From the NCBI GenBank assembly GCA_028280485.1, contig JANQLS010000049.1, forward strand, positions 241,953-305,952: a stretch of DNA of 64,000 bases. Direction: 5' to 3'. Both the position numbers and the translations under genes were made by a program. Of this stretch, positions 17,803 to 25,905 are shown in pieces; positions within the stretch are counted from its first letter, which is position 1; each line of letters begins with the position of its first letter. This DNA is from Planctomycetota bacterium. GTDB lineage: Bacteria > Planctomycetota > UBA8108 > JACQVS01. The notes below the pieces were generated by a model. That model was not told the DNA's origin, did no database searches, and was given only the letters and a program-made list of their open reading frames with translations.

Positions 17803-18426
17803 CTAAGCTTGCGCGGAATCTTCGGAGAGAGTTCCCTTGGTGGAGGGAACGCTCGAAAGAGCTTGATCACGCTCCAACGCATATCGAAGCGCTAATGCCG
17901 TAGCTTTAAACAAGGCTTCGATCTGATGGTGGGCATTTTTACCGTGGATCAAATCGGCGTGGAGGCAGAGTTGGGCATTCATGACGAAGGCTCGAAAGAA
18001 CTCTTCGACGAGCTCGGTGTCGAATTCCCCCACCTTCTCCGTCGAAATATCGACATCGAAGTGTAAAAAGGCTCGACCTGAAACATCGATCACGACCCGA
18101 ACCAAGGCTTCATCCAAAGGAGCGTAGGCATGAGAAAACCGCTGAATCTTGAGATCATCTCCCAAGGCTTTTCGTACTGCAGTTCCCAGAGCAATTCCCA
18201 CGTCTTCAACCAGGTGGTGTTGATCGATGTGAAGGTCACCGACGGCTTGAATGTTTAATCCCCAGCGCGCGTGCTTCGAAAGAGCATCGAGCATGTGATC
18301 AAAAAATCCCACTCCCGTAGAAATTTCGGCGGCGCGGGGTTCATCGAGATTCAATTGAATCTTCACATCAGTTTCACCCGTCTTACGGTTGACGGTGGCT
18401 TGTCGTGGAGAGGTATGAGCACTCAT
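17803..18426 (-). CDS. hisB: imidazoleglycerol-phosphate dehydratase
   Basis: Dehydrates imidazole glycerol phosphate to imidazole acetol phosphate. The 207-aa protein is the stand-alone dehydratase, without the phosphatase half found in enterobacteria. Metal-binding motifs are visible: GFFDHMLDALSKHARW, HHLVEDVGIALG, HAYAPLDEALV and the late HQIEALFKATALALR. It follows the hisD-hisC gene after 186 bases on the same strand, is followed by a REP-like unit, and belongs to the attenuator-controlled his cluster. Confidence 0.95.
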   Translation of the reverse strand: MSAHTSPRQATVNRKTGETDVKIQLNLDEPRAAEISTGVGFFDHMLDALSKHARWGLNIQAVGDLHIDQHHLVEDVGIALGTAVRKALGDDLKIQRFSHAYAPLDEALVRVVIDVSGRAFLHFDVDISTEKVGEFDTELVEEFFRAFVMNAQLCLHADLIHGKNAHHQIEALFKATALALRYALERDQALSSVPSTKGTLSEDSAQA

Positions 18427-18612
18427 GAAGGATCATGCTTTTGATTAGAGCCTATTTAGTTCCTGTTGATTAAACAGGAACTAAGCCTGCTTGGGATCAA
18501 GCAGGCCGCAAGCGTAGGGTCGGACCCTACGTTTAGCGGAGTGAAAGCAAATCTATGATTTGCTGGAACGGTTGAAGCGAGCTCCGAAGGAGCTTGTTTC
18601 AACAGAAACTAA

Positions 18613-20907
18613 TTAAGAGAGCCAAGCTTGGACTTCCTGAAGGAACTTGTCATTCTCTTCAGGAGTTCCGACATTAACTCTTAAACAACCCGACAGTGCG
18701 GGATCGTCTGCTAACTTTCTAACTAAAATTCCTTTATCGGCCAAATGCTGACGCAGGCCATCGGGATCTTCCGTTCTAAAGAGAAAGAAGTTCGCCCAAG
18801 ATTCGAGGGGCTCCACCTTAGAAGTCGCATCGAGAGTTTCCATCATCCGATGCCGCTCTTGAGTGAGTTGCTCCACTCTATCGATGAAGACTTGGGCGTT
18901 GTCCCACATGACTTCTCCCGCCACGGCGTTAAAGAGATTCATATGGAAGGGAGGAACGATCTTACTGAACTCTTCGCTGATCGATTCCGGAGTTAACAAG
19001 TAACCGATCCTCAATCCTGCAGCACTCAAAGCTTTTGAAAAAGTTCTGAGGATAAGAACTCGCCTTCCTTGCCGAATCCACTCCGTTCGATCGTAACCGA
19101 TTTGACTGAATTCACGGTAAGCTTCGTCGATCACTAACCATCCACCCACTTTCTCAACGGCATCGAGAACCTGAGTGAGCTCGGGCTCCGTCATCTCTGT
19201 GCCGGTTGGATTATTAGGCAGATTTAAGATCACCAATTCGGGTGAAGATTTTCCGATCTGTCGAACAATTTCTTCAGCGGGATACTCAAACCCTTTCGGT
19301 TTGGTATTCAATCGAAATTCTTTTAATCGAGTCTCCGTCAACCTTCCCCACATTCGAAAGAGACTGAATGAAGGGCTGGGAATCAAGGCAGTACGACCAG
19401 GTCCACCCAAAGTTTCGAAGATCCATTGAAGAACTAAATTCGATCCGTTACCGAGAAAGACTTGCCCGCTAGGCAATCCATTATGTTCCGCAAGACGCGA
19501 ACGGAATTGCTCGGGGATGTCTTGATGATAACGATTCCAAGGGAGATCTCTCATACGCTCAAAGATCGCATCCTTGAGCTCTTCAGGAACATCCCAAGGA
19601 GACTCGTTTTGATTGAGCTTCACCTCACCCGCTTCCTCCACCAAGTGATAAGCTTCAACTTGTTCGAAGCCTTGACGGGGACCGGTAGGATTTTCTTCTC
19701 GTCTCAAAGAAACAGATTTTCCGTGAGCCGGGAGACGTTCGCCTTCAGCTAAGACTTCTACATCTTGGCATTTCGATTTTAAAAAGGCTTCCGATGCCTG
19801 ACAGACATTACTGCGCTTCATGAAATCTTCAACGGAAAGACAAGAGGCAAACCTTGCCGTTCTACCCGTGGGTAAAACATGATTCGGCCCTGCGTAATAG
19901 TCCCCGACGGCGACAGGACTGAAGCGTCCGATGAAAATGGCTCCCGCATTTCGAACCTTCGCGAGAAAACCCCAAGGATCCTCCACCTGGATCGAGAGGT
20001 GTTCAGGGGCGATTTCGTTGAGACGGTCCGCCGCTTCATCGAGACTGTCGACACTTAAAAAGTTTCCGTTGTTCTCAAATGATTTGGTGATGACCTCTTT
20101 ACGCGGAGCCTCCTCGATCAGTTCAGCAATCGCTTGGCGCACGGCCTTAACGATGCCCTCACTCGTCGCTAAGAGCGTACAACACGTATCTTCATCGTGC
20201 TCGGCTTGAGCCATGAGGTCGGAGGCCACCCATCGGGGTTGCGAACTCTCATCGGCGACCACCACGACTTCACTGGGGCCAGCCAATAGATCGATGCCGA
20301 CTTCACCGTAAACTTGTTTTTTGGCTTCGGCGACAAAGGCATTACCCGGGCCAAAGATTTTATCGACCTTAGGAATGTTCTCCGTCCCGAAGGCTAAGGC
20401 TCCCACTGCTTGCGCTCCACCCACTCGGTAAATTTCATCGACACCTAAAACCTTGGCGGCCATCAAAACTTGATCGCTCACCTCCCCGTTAGGACCAGGA
20501 GGGGAAACGACTACGATGCGCTCCACTCCCGCAATTTGAGCGGGAATGAAGGTCATCGCTAATGTCGAGGGGTAACTCGCCTTCCCACCCGGGACGTAAA
20601 GCCCCACGGATCGGATCGGCGTCCAGCGCATTCCTAAACGGTTGCCTTCCTCATCCTCAAACTGAGTCGAACGAGGTTTCACCTCTTGGTGAAAACGACG
20701 AATTCTTTCGGCAGCTCGTTGAAAAGCTTCTCCGAAGGGATTGTCGATGTCGGCATTCGCAATCGCTTCTTGGGGCACGCGTAGCGTCTGCGGGCTGAGC
20801 TTAACGCCATCCCAACGCTCGGTGAAATCCAATATAGCTTCATCGCCCTTGGAGCGGACCTCATCGAGGACTTCCTCAACCCGAAGAGCCAGTTCTTTTT
20901 GATCCAT
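18613..20907 (-). CDS. hisD-hisC: bifunctional histidinol dehydrogenase / histidinol-phosphate aminotransferase (fusion)
   Basis: One 764-aa frame carries two histidine enzymes. Residues about 1-405 are HisD, with FGPGNAFVAEAKKQVYG, the zinc site LMAQAEHDEDT and the catalytic pair in APEHLSIQ; its C-terminal segment LPAHGKSVSLRR is complete. Residues about 430-764 are HisC, a fold-type I PLP enzyme, with LNQNESPWDVP, LNLPNNPTGTE and the PLP lysine in TFSKALSAAGLRIGY. HisD makes histidine from histidinol; HisC acts two steps earlier. The two are normally separate proteins. It lies 24 bases after hisG. No frameshift was introduced to obtain this reading. Confidence 0.93.
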   Translation of the reverse strand: MDQKELALRVEEVLDEVRSKGDEAILDFTERWDGVKLSPQTLRVPQEAIANADIDNPFGEAFQRAAERIRRFHQEVKPRSTQFEDEEGNRLGMRWTPIRSVGLYVPGGKASYPSTLAMTFIPAQIAGVERIVVVSPPGPNGEVSDQVLMAAKVLGVDEIYRVGGAQAVGALAFGTENIPKVDKIFGPGNAFVAEAKKQVYGEVGIDLLAGPSEVVVVADESSQPRWVASDLMAQAEHDEDTCCTLLATSEGIVKAVRQAIAELIEEAPRKEVITKSFENNGNFLSVDSLDEAADRLNEIAPEHLSIQVEDPWGFLAKVRNAGAIFIGRFSPVAVGDYYAGPNHVLPTGRTARFASCLSVEDFMKRSNVCQASEAFLKSKCQDVEVLAEGERLPAHGKSVSLRREENPTGPRQGFEQVEAYHLVEEAGEVKLNQNESPWDVPEELKDAIFERMRDLPWNRYHQDIPEQFRSRLAEHNGLPSGQVFLGNGSNLVLQWIFETLGGPGRTALIPSPSFSLFRMWGRLTETRLKEFRLNTKPKGFEYPAEEIVRQIGKSSPELVILNLPNNPTGTEMTEPELTQVLDAVEKVGGWLVIDEAYREFSQIGYDRTEWIRQGRRVLILRTFSKALSAAGLRIGYLLTPESISEEFSKIVPPFHMNLFNAVAGEVMWDNAQVFIDRVEQLTQERHRMMETLDATSKVEPLESWANFFLFRTEDPDGLRQHLADKGILVRKLADDPALSGCLRVNVGTPEENDKFLQEVQAWLS

Positions 20908-20931
20908 GATTGAAGATCCTTCTAGCTGGGG

Positions 20932-21834
20932 TTAGGGAATGACTTTATTGAGAGGGTATTCGATGATGTCTTCAGCACCCGAGCGCTTGAGTTCGGGGAG
21001 GATGCGCTTAACTTCATCTTCTTTAAGGATGGTTTCAACAGCGACCCAACCATCTTCACTTAAGTGTGAAATGGTTGGTTTTTTCATCGCGGGGAGAATG
21101 GAGATGATCGAATCCAGTTGATCTTTTGGAACATTGAGCTTGAGCCCCACTCGGCCTTCCGCTTCGATCGCCGATTGAAGCAAGAGAGCGATACTTTCGA
21201 TCTTCTGTCGGATCCAGGGATCTTCCCATGATTTTTTATTCGCGATGAGACGAGGAGTCGTCGACAAAAGCTCCGTTACGATGCGAAGCTTATTCGCTCT
21301 TAAGGATGATCCCGTCTCGGTGATCTCGACGATAGCATCGACTAAGTCAGGAGTTTTTGCTTCGGTCGCTCCCCAAGAAAATTCCACATCCGCTTCAACG
21401 CCCTGAGCGGCTAAAAAATCTTGCGTTAGATTAACGACTTCAGTGGCGATACGCTTTCCTTGTAAATCTTTGACCGTCTGAATATCTGAAGATTCAGGTA
21501 CAGCTAAAATCCACCGGCAAGGTCGCATCGATTGTTTGCTGTAACAGAGGTCGAGAACTTCAACCACATCGGCTCGATTTTCTAAAATCCAATCTTTCCC
21601 AGTTAATCCGCAATCGAAGACTCCTTCTTGAACATAGCGAGCAACCTCTTGGGCTCGGATCAACATGGAATCGATTTCAGGATCATCGCAGGAAGGATAA
21701 TAAGAGCGACTACGAACTGAAAAATTGAAGCCTGCTTTTTCAAAGAGACCAAATGTAGCTTCCTGAAGTGAGCCTTTAGGCACGGCAAGTTTGAGTTGTT
21801 TTTTAGGTTCAGTCATGATTTTCTCGATTTTCAT
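20932..21834 (-). CDS. hisG: ATP phosphoribosyltransferase, long form
   Basis: First and committed enzyme of histidine synthesis, condensing ATP with PRPP. At 300 aa it is the long form: catalytic domain with [22 protein letters not shown] and the PRPP loop in [15 protein letters not shown], then a C-terminal ACT-like regulatory domain (about 225-300; [17 protein letters not shown]), so no HisZ is needed and histidine feedback is expected. ATG 21834 is used; ATG 21816 (MTEPKKQ) is possible. It is the first enzyme gene after the leader peptide and terminator at 21911-22152, so its transcription should be set by attenuation. Confidence 0.95.
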   Translation of the reverse strand: MKIEKIMTEPKKQLKLAVPKGSLQEATFGLFEKAGFNFSVRSRSYYPSCDDPEIDSMLIRAQEVARYVQEGVFDCGLTGKDWILENRADVVEVLDLCYSKQSMRPCRWILAVPESSDIQTVKDLQGKRIATEVVNLTQDFLAAQGVEADVEFSWGATEAKTPDLVDAIVEITETGSSLRANKLRIVTELLSTTPRLIANKKSWEDPWIRQKIESIALLLQSAIEAEGRVGLKLNVPKDQLDSIISILPAMKKPTISHLSEDGWVAVETILKEDEVKRILPELKRSGAEDIIEYPLNKVIP

Positions 21835-21910
21835 TCCGCAGGAGCGGAGAGTTATTTTTCTATTTTGATTTCGCTATTCTCGGGTGGATCTTGCATCGCA
21901 GGGACGACAT

Positions 21911-21942
21911 AAAAAAACCCGTAACTCGAAACAAGTTACGGG
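21911..21942 (-). terminator. intrinsic terminator of the his attenuator
   Basis: On the minus strand CCCGTAACT, a 7-base loop (TGTTTCG) and AGTTACGGG form a perfect 9-bp stem (21918-21942), followed at once by seven T residues (21911-21917). It lies between the leader peptide stop (21967) and hisG (21834), so transcription would stop before the structural genes when this hairpin forms. Confidence 0.93.
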
Positions 21943-21994
21943 ACCCAGCGATCAGCATTCTGGCGATCAGTTCACGCCAGAAACCGGGACCCGT
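21938..21994 (-). promoter_or_regulatory. candidate antiterminator pairing of the his attenuator
   Basis: On the minus strand ACGGGTCCC (21986-21994), starting five bases after the last His codon, can pair with GGGTCCCGT (21938-21946): eight of nine positions match, with one T-T mismatch. The second segment includes five bases of the terminator's 5' arm, so the two structures exclude each other. A separate TCTGGCG/CGCCAGA hairpin (about 21954-21976) surrounds the leader stop codon. Pairing was found by eye; no folding energy was computed. Confidence 0.7.
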
Positions 21995-22152
21995 TTGAAA
22001 TGATGATGATGGTGATGATGAACCTCGGGATGCAGAGGACGTACTCCTCCCGGATGGATACTCCGAGCGGGAGACGCCCAGGCGGAACCAACGGTAGTAC
22101 ACTCAGCGATTTCGGCTGAGAACAGGTTCTGTGGGCTTTGGGTATCGATCAT
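21967..22152 (-). CDS. hisL: his operon leader peptide with seven consecutive histidines
   Basis: A 61-aa frame from ATG 22152 (GTG 22155 directly before it) to TGA 21967. Codons at 22000-22020 read seven His in a row (CAT CAT CAC CAT CAT CAT CAT), flanked by Val and Phe; two more His lie shortly before (SIHPGG, PLHPEV). It sits directly upstream of hisG with an intrinsic terminator in between, the classical layout of a histidine attenuation leader. When His-tRNA is scarce, ribosomes would stall on the run. It is longer than the enteric HisL, and no strong ribosome site is visible, so the exact start is less sure than the His run. Confidence 0.88.
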   Translation of the reverse strand: MIDTQSPQNLFSAEIAECTTVGSAWASPARSIHPGGVRPLHPEVHHHHHHHFKRVPVSGVN

Positions 22153-22446
22153 CACTTAATGACTCTATAAAAGATTATTCGGAATTTTACGAGTCCTCGA
22201 CGAGGACATTCCGCACTAAACCCAGCACTTCTGGCCATCAGCTCCCCGTCATGAAGGGAGGCCTTTCCAATGTGGCCGGGCAATGAAAACAAATAGACGA
22301 GTATAGCGGATTAGAATCCGGGAGGGGAAGAGAAATCTACGAGATTACCGGTACTTGGGGGATGAAATCGGAAAATCTGCCCAATAAGCTGTGATTTTTA
22401 GTTTCCGACGAATCTCAAACCCATCATCAATACCCAAGCACCAATA
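22153..22446. other. his leader upstream region (no gene)
   Basis: This stretch should contain the his promoter and the 5' part of the leader RNA. A TATACT sequence on the minus strand (22300-22305) is a possible -10 box, without a good -35. Further down are small inverted repeats: CTCCC...GGGAG (about 22230-22248), GTCCTCG-A-CGAGGAC (about 22193-22207) and a GGCC pair. No reading frame or tRNA was seen. Confidence 0.4.
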
Positions 22447-22590
22447 TTAACTAGCCCGGAGCGTCAGCGACGGGACATGGCAAAAGTTATTTGCGGGTTG
22501 AAACTAAATGCTTTAGCAATTCATAAAAACATATCATTGAGGAATTTTATACGTTGCCGCATCCCTTCGCTGACGCTCCGGGCTAGTTAA
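22447..22590. repeat. 144-bp element with 24-bp perfect inverted ends
   Basis: Ends TTAACTAGCCCGGAGCG... (22447-22470) and its exact inverse (22567-22590) enclose about 96 bp of unrelated sequence. It is one of four such elements with the GGAGCGTCAGCGACGGG-type core (others at 37474 and 40084, and with the related core at 6434). It lies between the his promoter region and the CYTH gene's end. Confidence 0.75.
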
Positions 22591-22604
22591 CGAATAGCGA
22601 AAAA

Positions 22605-23210
22605 TCAAATCTGATTCAACCACCGTAAAAACCGGTGCAATTTCGTCAGCCTCGAAGGTTGGATCTCAAAGCGATACTTAGTTAACAAATCTTCACACCA
22701 CTTCGACGCTTCAGCCATATTCGAACTTTCCACTTCGAGTTCGTACTCTTCATGATTTTCTTCGAATTGCATGAGGTCGAGCTCTAATTGGTAGCCTTCC
22801 AATTCGAAAACGTGTCGTCGGTTTTTAAGCTTCCCTAGAACAACCAATTCTAGACTGGAGTGGTTCTTCTTTAGCTCAGCGATAACCGGTGAATCGATGG
22901 AAAAAAGCTCCTTTGGATTTTGTATAAGATTCTCAACTGAATTGAAATCGATCACTTCCTCATACTCTTCGGATTTAAACTGACCCGGTTTAATTTCACG
23001 CCCAACTTTGTAAGTAATGATGGCTTGATCGGTCATTCGAATTCGGAAGATGGAAAGACAATTCGCCAAGGTGCGATCTTCTGAATCGAAATAGATATTG
23101 AGCTGATTAAGAACTTTGGGCTCCCCCGCCAACTCAACAAGCTGCTGGTGAAGCCGATCAAACGAGCTTCGATCGGGGAGTTCGTATTTGACTTCGAGTT
23201 CGGTGGGCAT
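22605..23210 (-). CDS. CYTH domain phosphatase-like protein
   Basis: A 201-aa soluble protein of the CYTH superfamily (adenylate cyclase CyaB, thiamine triphosphatase, triphosphate tunnel enzymes), which hydrolyse triphosphates in a charged beta-barrel. The N-terminal ELEVKYEL is the ExExK signature. Further tunnel residues appear as LSIFRIRM, ITYKVGRE and the acidic strands LELDLMQFEENHEEYELEVE. The substrate cannot be told from sequence. It is flanked by repeats on both sides and appears monocistronic; a GTAG unit lies just upstream of its start. Confidence 0.85.
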   Translation of the reverse strand: MPTELEVKYELPDRSSFDRLHQQLVELAGEPKVLNQLNIYFDSEDRTLANCLSIFRIRMTDQAIITYKVGREIKPGQFKSEEYEEVIDFNSVENLIQNPKELFSIDSPVIAELKKNHSSLELVVLGKLKNRRHVFELEGYQLELDLMQFEENHEEYELEVESSNMAEASKWCEDLLTKYRFEIQPSRLTKLHRFLRWLNQI

Positions 23211-23212
23211 GG

Positions 23213-23236
23213 GTAGTAGGCTCGCTCCGCGAGTCG
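23213..23236 (+). repeat. GTAG REP-like unit upstream of the CYTH gene
   Basis: GTAGTAGGCTCGCTCCGCGAGTC is a GTAG followed by an imperfect palindrome (GACTCGC/GCTCGCTCCGCGAG). It begins two bases from the CYTH ATG, so the unit occupies the position of its ribosome site or 5' leader. Confidence 0.65.
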
Positions 23237-23307
23237 TGCCGAAAAGATTTAATATTGGTAAAACAAAATTTTCTTAAATAACAATAGGGCTTTTCTGAGT
23301 TGGGTAG

Positions 23308-23384
23308 CCCCTCGCTAGCGCTTCGGGCTAGTTAAAGCTCAAAAAGCTTAAAGACCCTATCTAGCCCGAAGCGCTAGCGAGGGG
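23308..23384. repeat. inverted pair of CCCGAAGCGCTAGCGAGGGG units
   Basis: CCCCTCGCTAGCGCTTCGGGCTAG (23308-23331) and its exact inverse CTAGCCCGAAGCGCTAGCGAGGGG (23361-23384) are separated by about 29 bp. It has the same family as the hairpins at 17661 and 38278 but the opposite arrangement (the outer ends here are the inner ends there). Confidence 0.75.
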
Positions 23385-23445
23385 ATAATTTGATCAAGAA
23401 AACAATATTGGTATTTAAACTAAACAGCCTCCAAACCACGTATCG

Positions 23446-23690
23446 GCTTCGATACGACTCGCATTTCAAGCCCGAAGCGTTAGCGAGGGTTCCTTAGCAT
23501 CAGCAATGCGTTAGTATTTAGCAAAGCGATTCTGATCAGATTTACGTATTCGCTTCGATACGGCTCGCATTTCAAGCCCGAAGCGTTAGCGAGGCTTCCT
23601 TAGCATCAGCAATGCGTTAGTATTTAGCAAAGCGATTCTGATCAGATTTACGTATTCGCTTCGATACGACTCACGGGGTGAGCCGACTAC
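23446..23690. repeat. tandem 106-bp direct repeat ending in a GTAG unit
   Basis: Two almost identical 106-bp units (23446-23551 and 23552-23657) are followed by the first 14 or so bases of a third. Each unit begins GCTTCGATACG-CTCGCATTT and contains AAGCCCGAAGCGTTAGCGAGG. The array ends in GACTCACGGGGTGAGCCGACTAC, a reversed GTAG unit that touches the stop codon of the next gene. It fills the 481-bp gap together with the unit at 23308. Confidence 0.85.
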
Positions 23691-23691
23691 T

Positions 23692-24459
23692 TTACTCATC
23701 CTCCAGCGGTTCCGAAAACAAATCCATCCATTTATCGACTTCACGCTTGTCGAGTTTAGGCTCGATGTTTTTTGGTCGTTCAGGAGACCCCTGATCTTCT
23801 TCGACTTCTTCAGCTTCCATCGCTTCTTCGAAAATTTCGAATGGATCTTTAGGCGTTGGCGCCTGTGGCTCATCTGAAAAAACTTGCGTCCATTCTTCGA
23901 TTTCGTCTGGATCTAGTTCATCGGGCTTTTCAGCTGTCGTGCTCACCTCTTCATCTTCGGTCTCATCTTCAATTTGAAAATGATCTTTTCCACTCACCCC
24001 CACGGTTCCCATCGAAAACGCAGAACGCCCTCCCCCAAGGATGGTCTCTTCTAAATAAGTAACGAACTCTTCTGAGCTCATCGTTCGAATCGAAGAGCCT
24101 TCCAGTTCTTTAACAATATCTTTTCGATCGGAGGAGACGACCAGTATGGGTTGGTTTTTCGATCGCCGTCGAGCTTCTGCTATCACGAGTTCATCGGCGA
24201 TGGAGGGAGGCTTAGAAAATAGAATTTCGAAGGTATCCGTCGAAGCTCGACGAACGGAGGAATGGCTGAGATCCACTTCGATGGCCCCGTCGTAGATCAA
24301 GCAAATCTTAAGGTCTCGACGACGCTTCAAAAACTCAGCAAGCTGAGTTTCCATCATGCCGCGTTGGCTTTCTAAATCGAAAGATCCAAAGCCGAAGCCT
24401 CGCTTTAAAAGGTTATAGCCATCGATGATGATGGTTAATAGAGCCGGCTTCGGACTCAC
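23692..24459 (-). CDS. NYN/YacP-like putative ribonuclease
   Basis: A 255-aa cytoplasmic protein. Residues 1-140 form a YacP-type NYN domain of the PIN-like fold: IIIDGYNLLKRG with the first acidic residue, LKICLIYDGA, PSIADELVIAEA and ILVVSSDRKDIVKE carry the expected metal-binding Asp set. YacP relatives are endoribonucleases. The C-terminal 110 residues are acidic and repetitive (EWTQVFSDEPQ and KWMDLFSEPL look like two copies of a short motif). Its ATG overlaps the LON gene stop (ATGA, 24456-24459), so the pair is translated together. The TAA stop touches a GTAG repeat. Confidence 0.8.
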   Translation of the reverse strand: MSPKPALLTIIIDGYNLLKRGFGFGSFDLESQRGMMETQLAEFLKRRRDLKICLIYDGAIEVDLSHSSVRRASTDTFEILFSKPPSIADELVIAEARRRSKNQPILVVSSDRKDIVKELEGSSIRTMSSEEFVTYLEETILGGGRSAFSMGTVGVSGKDHFQIEDETEDEEVSTTAEKPDELDPDEIEEWTQVFSDEPQAPTPKDPFEIFEEAMEAEEVEEDQGSPERPKNIEPKLDKREVDKWMDLFSEPLEDE

Positions 24460-25106
24460 ATCTGGGGGTCGTCCTCATCCCCAAAGCGCTGCTTTTGTAA
24501 GGCGCGAATGAGCTTCTCTTCTCGCTCTACAGCATGAGCGATTTCAAGTAACGCTTGTTTCTCAAAGGGATCTGAAAGGAAATGATATCCGATAGAATCG
24601 ACGAGGGGGCCGATCTCTTCGCTCTCTTTGATCGATTGCTCGAAGAGCATCAAGACTTGCTCATCGACAGAGGAACCCACCAATTTTCTTAAACGTTCAC
24701 GCAGACGACCACGAATATCATCGCGTTGAGCATCTTGGGGCTCTAGCTCCGGGATTTTGTCGAGGGTTGCGATGGGATAGGGTTTGATCTGAACCCAATC
24801 TTTGATCATCACTCGGTGCTCTCCGATGAGCACGATCTTGTAAGTACCGTCTTTGGCTTTTTGGTAATTGACTAATTTCCCTAAGCCAGCCACCGGAAAG
24901 ACATCGGGATTTCCGGCTGTGTCGTATTCACGCTTCGGTGATTGCCACATTCCCACGGCCATCCAACCTTGAGAATCTAAAACTTGTTCGAGCATCACCT
25001 TGTAACGGGGCTCGAAGATTCTCAGAGGTAAAAGCACCTTGGGAAAGAGTACGCAATTAGGAAGTGGGAATACGGGACAGGAAAGAGGAAGCTTTGGCTC
25101 CGTCAT
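24456..25106 (-). CDS. LON substrate-binding domain protein
   Basis: A 216-aa protein made of the N-terminal LON domain only, without the AAA or protease parts: CPVFPLPNCVLFPKVLLPLRIFEPRY at the start is the signature strand-loop, then DVFPVAGLGKLVNYQK and a helical C-terminal half. Such proteins are thought to bind peptides or act as adaptors. It overlaps by four bases both the gene before (25103) and the gene after (24459), a three-gene operon with a zinc-ribbon membrane protein and a YacP-like nuclease. Confidence 0.85.
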   Translation of the reverse strand: MTEPKLPLSCPVFPLPNCVLFPKVLLPLRIFEPRYKVMLEQVLDSQGWMAVGMWQSPKREYDTAGNPDVFPVAGLGKLVNYQKAKDGTYKIVLIGEHRVMIKDWVQIKPYPIATLDKIPELEPQDAQRDDIRGRLRERLRKLVGSSVDEQVLMLFEQSIKESEEIGPLVDSIGYHFLSDPFEKQALLEIAHAVEREEKLIRALQKQRFGDEDDPQM

Positions 25107-25636
25107 TCTGACATCCCCCGAATCCAGTCTATGCGGATTCTCTTGTATTTCTCTTCTGCTTCTAAATCAAATCCTCGATGCTCCTCACACCGGGGAAATG
25201 AACGAAAAATCGTATGGCACTTGTAGCAAACCGTCACCGTCCTCAATTTCGAATAGATGAACACATCTAAACCGGTTACGGCTAATAACACAATAAACCC
25301 TAAGATATGTTCTTGCAACATCAGTAAAAAGGCAAGCAAGCCGCTGATGATGACAACGAAAAATCCTAGGCGACGGTTAAAGTCTTTCTGAAGATAAAAC
25401 TCATCGCAACTGCAGACCGGGCAAACTTTAACTTCTTGATCAGGTTTTACTTCTCGCTCGGTGAAGGGAGTAGTTTGATCGCAAGCCTCACAGTGGAAGC
25501 TCTCAGGTAGGGTACCTTCTTGGGGAAAGGGAAAAATATAGGTTTGCCCGCAATTGGGACAACCGAAATGTAAGGAGGCGAGTCTCCCCTTCGTCGTCTG
25601 CTTTAAGATTTGACTGGATGGTTCAGTGGCGCACAT
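25103..25636 (-). CDS. zinc-ribbon membrane protein
   Basis: A 177-aa protein. Two N-terminal cysteine pairs (CPNCG and CEACD, about residues 25-55) form a zinc ribbon, and CPVCSCDEF (about 73-81) another site. Two hydrophobic segments follow (about 92-110 and 113-130, LGFFVVIISGLLAFLLML), then CYKC and a C at EEH in a cytoplasmic tail. Function unknown; it is the first gene of an operon with the LON and NYN genes. Probably a membrane-bound metal site protein. Confidence 0.75.
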   Translation of the reverse strand: MCATEPSSQILKQTTKGRLASLHFGCPNCGQTYIFPFPQEGTLPESFHCEACDQTTPFTEREVKPDQEVKVCPVCSCDEFYLQKDFNRRLGFFVVIISGLLAFLLMLQEHILGFIVLLAVTGLDVFIYSKLRTVTVCYKCHTIFRSFPRCEEHRGFDLEAEEKYKRIRIDWIRGMSE

Positions 25637-25680
25637 AAATGAAGTGATAACTCTAGTCGGATAAAGTTTGGACGAAGACT

Positions 25681-25800
25681 GTAGCCAAATTCGCCAGAAT
25701 TTGGACGCGAGGAGTTTTAAAGTTCACAGTCCCAAATTTTTAAAGCTTAACTCGACCAAAGCCTGGCGGCTTTGGCTACGCTTGGTGAATTTGGTTACAG
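25681..25800. repeat. GTAG REP-like units, CCAAA-type subfamily
   Basis: GTAG-CCAAATTCGCCAGAATTTGG (25681-25704, plus strand) and GTAG-CCAAAGCCGCCAGGCTTTGG (25756-25779, minus strand) are GTAG plus a 20-bp imperfect palindrome, in inverted order. A degenerate third copy (GTAACCAAATTCACCAAG, minus strand) lies at 25781-25800. The palindrome differs entirely from the CCGCACG units, but the GTAG foot is the same. Confidence 0.75.
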
Positions 25801-25905
25801 AAACTCAAGGATGATGAAAGATGTCCCCCCCCCACGGCTCTCTCTTCACCGCCCTATCATAGGCAGAAATTCCAGAGATAGCTATAGGGGCCTACCCTGT
25901 TTCTC

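Noticed and set aside
22000..22020. ATG/GTG trinucleotide run as a simple microsatellite
   Set aside because: Read in the frame of the minus strand it is exactly seven His codons directly upstream of hisG with a terminator in between, so it is a leader peptide rather than a random repeat.
23446..23672. CRISPR-like array
   Set aside because: There are only two full contiguous units of 106 bp plus a short part; there are no short repeats separated by variable spacers and no cas genes.
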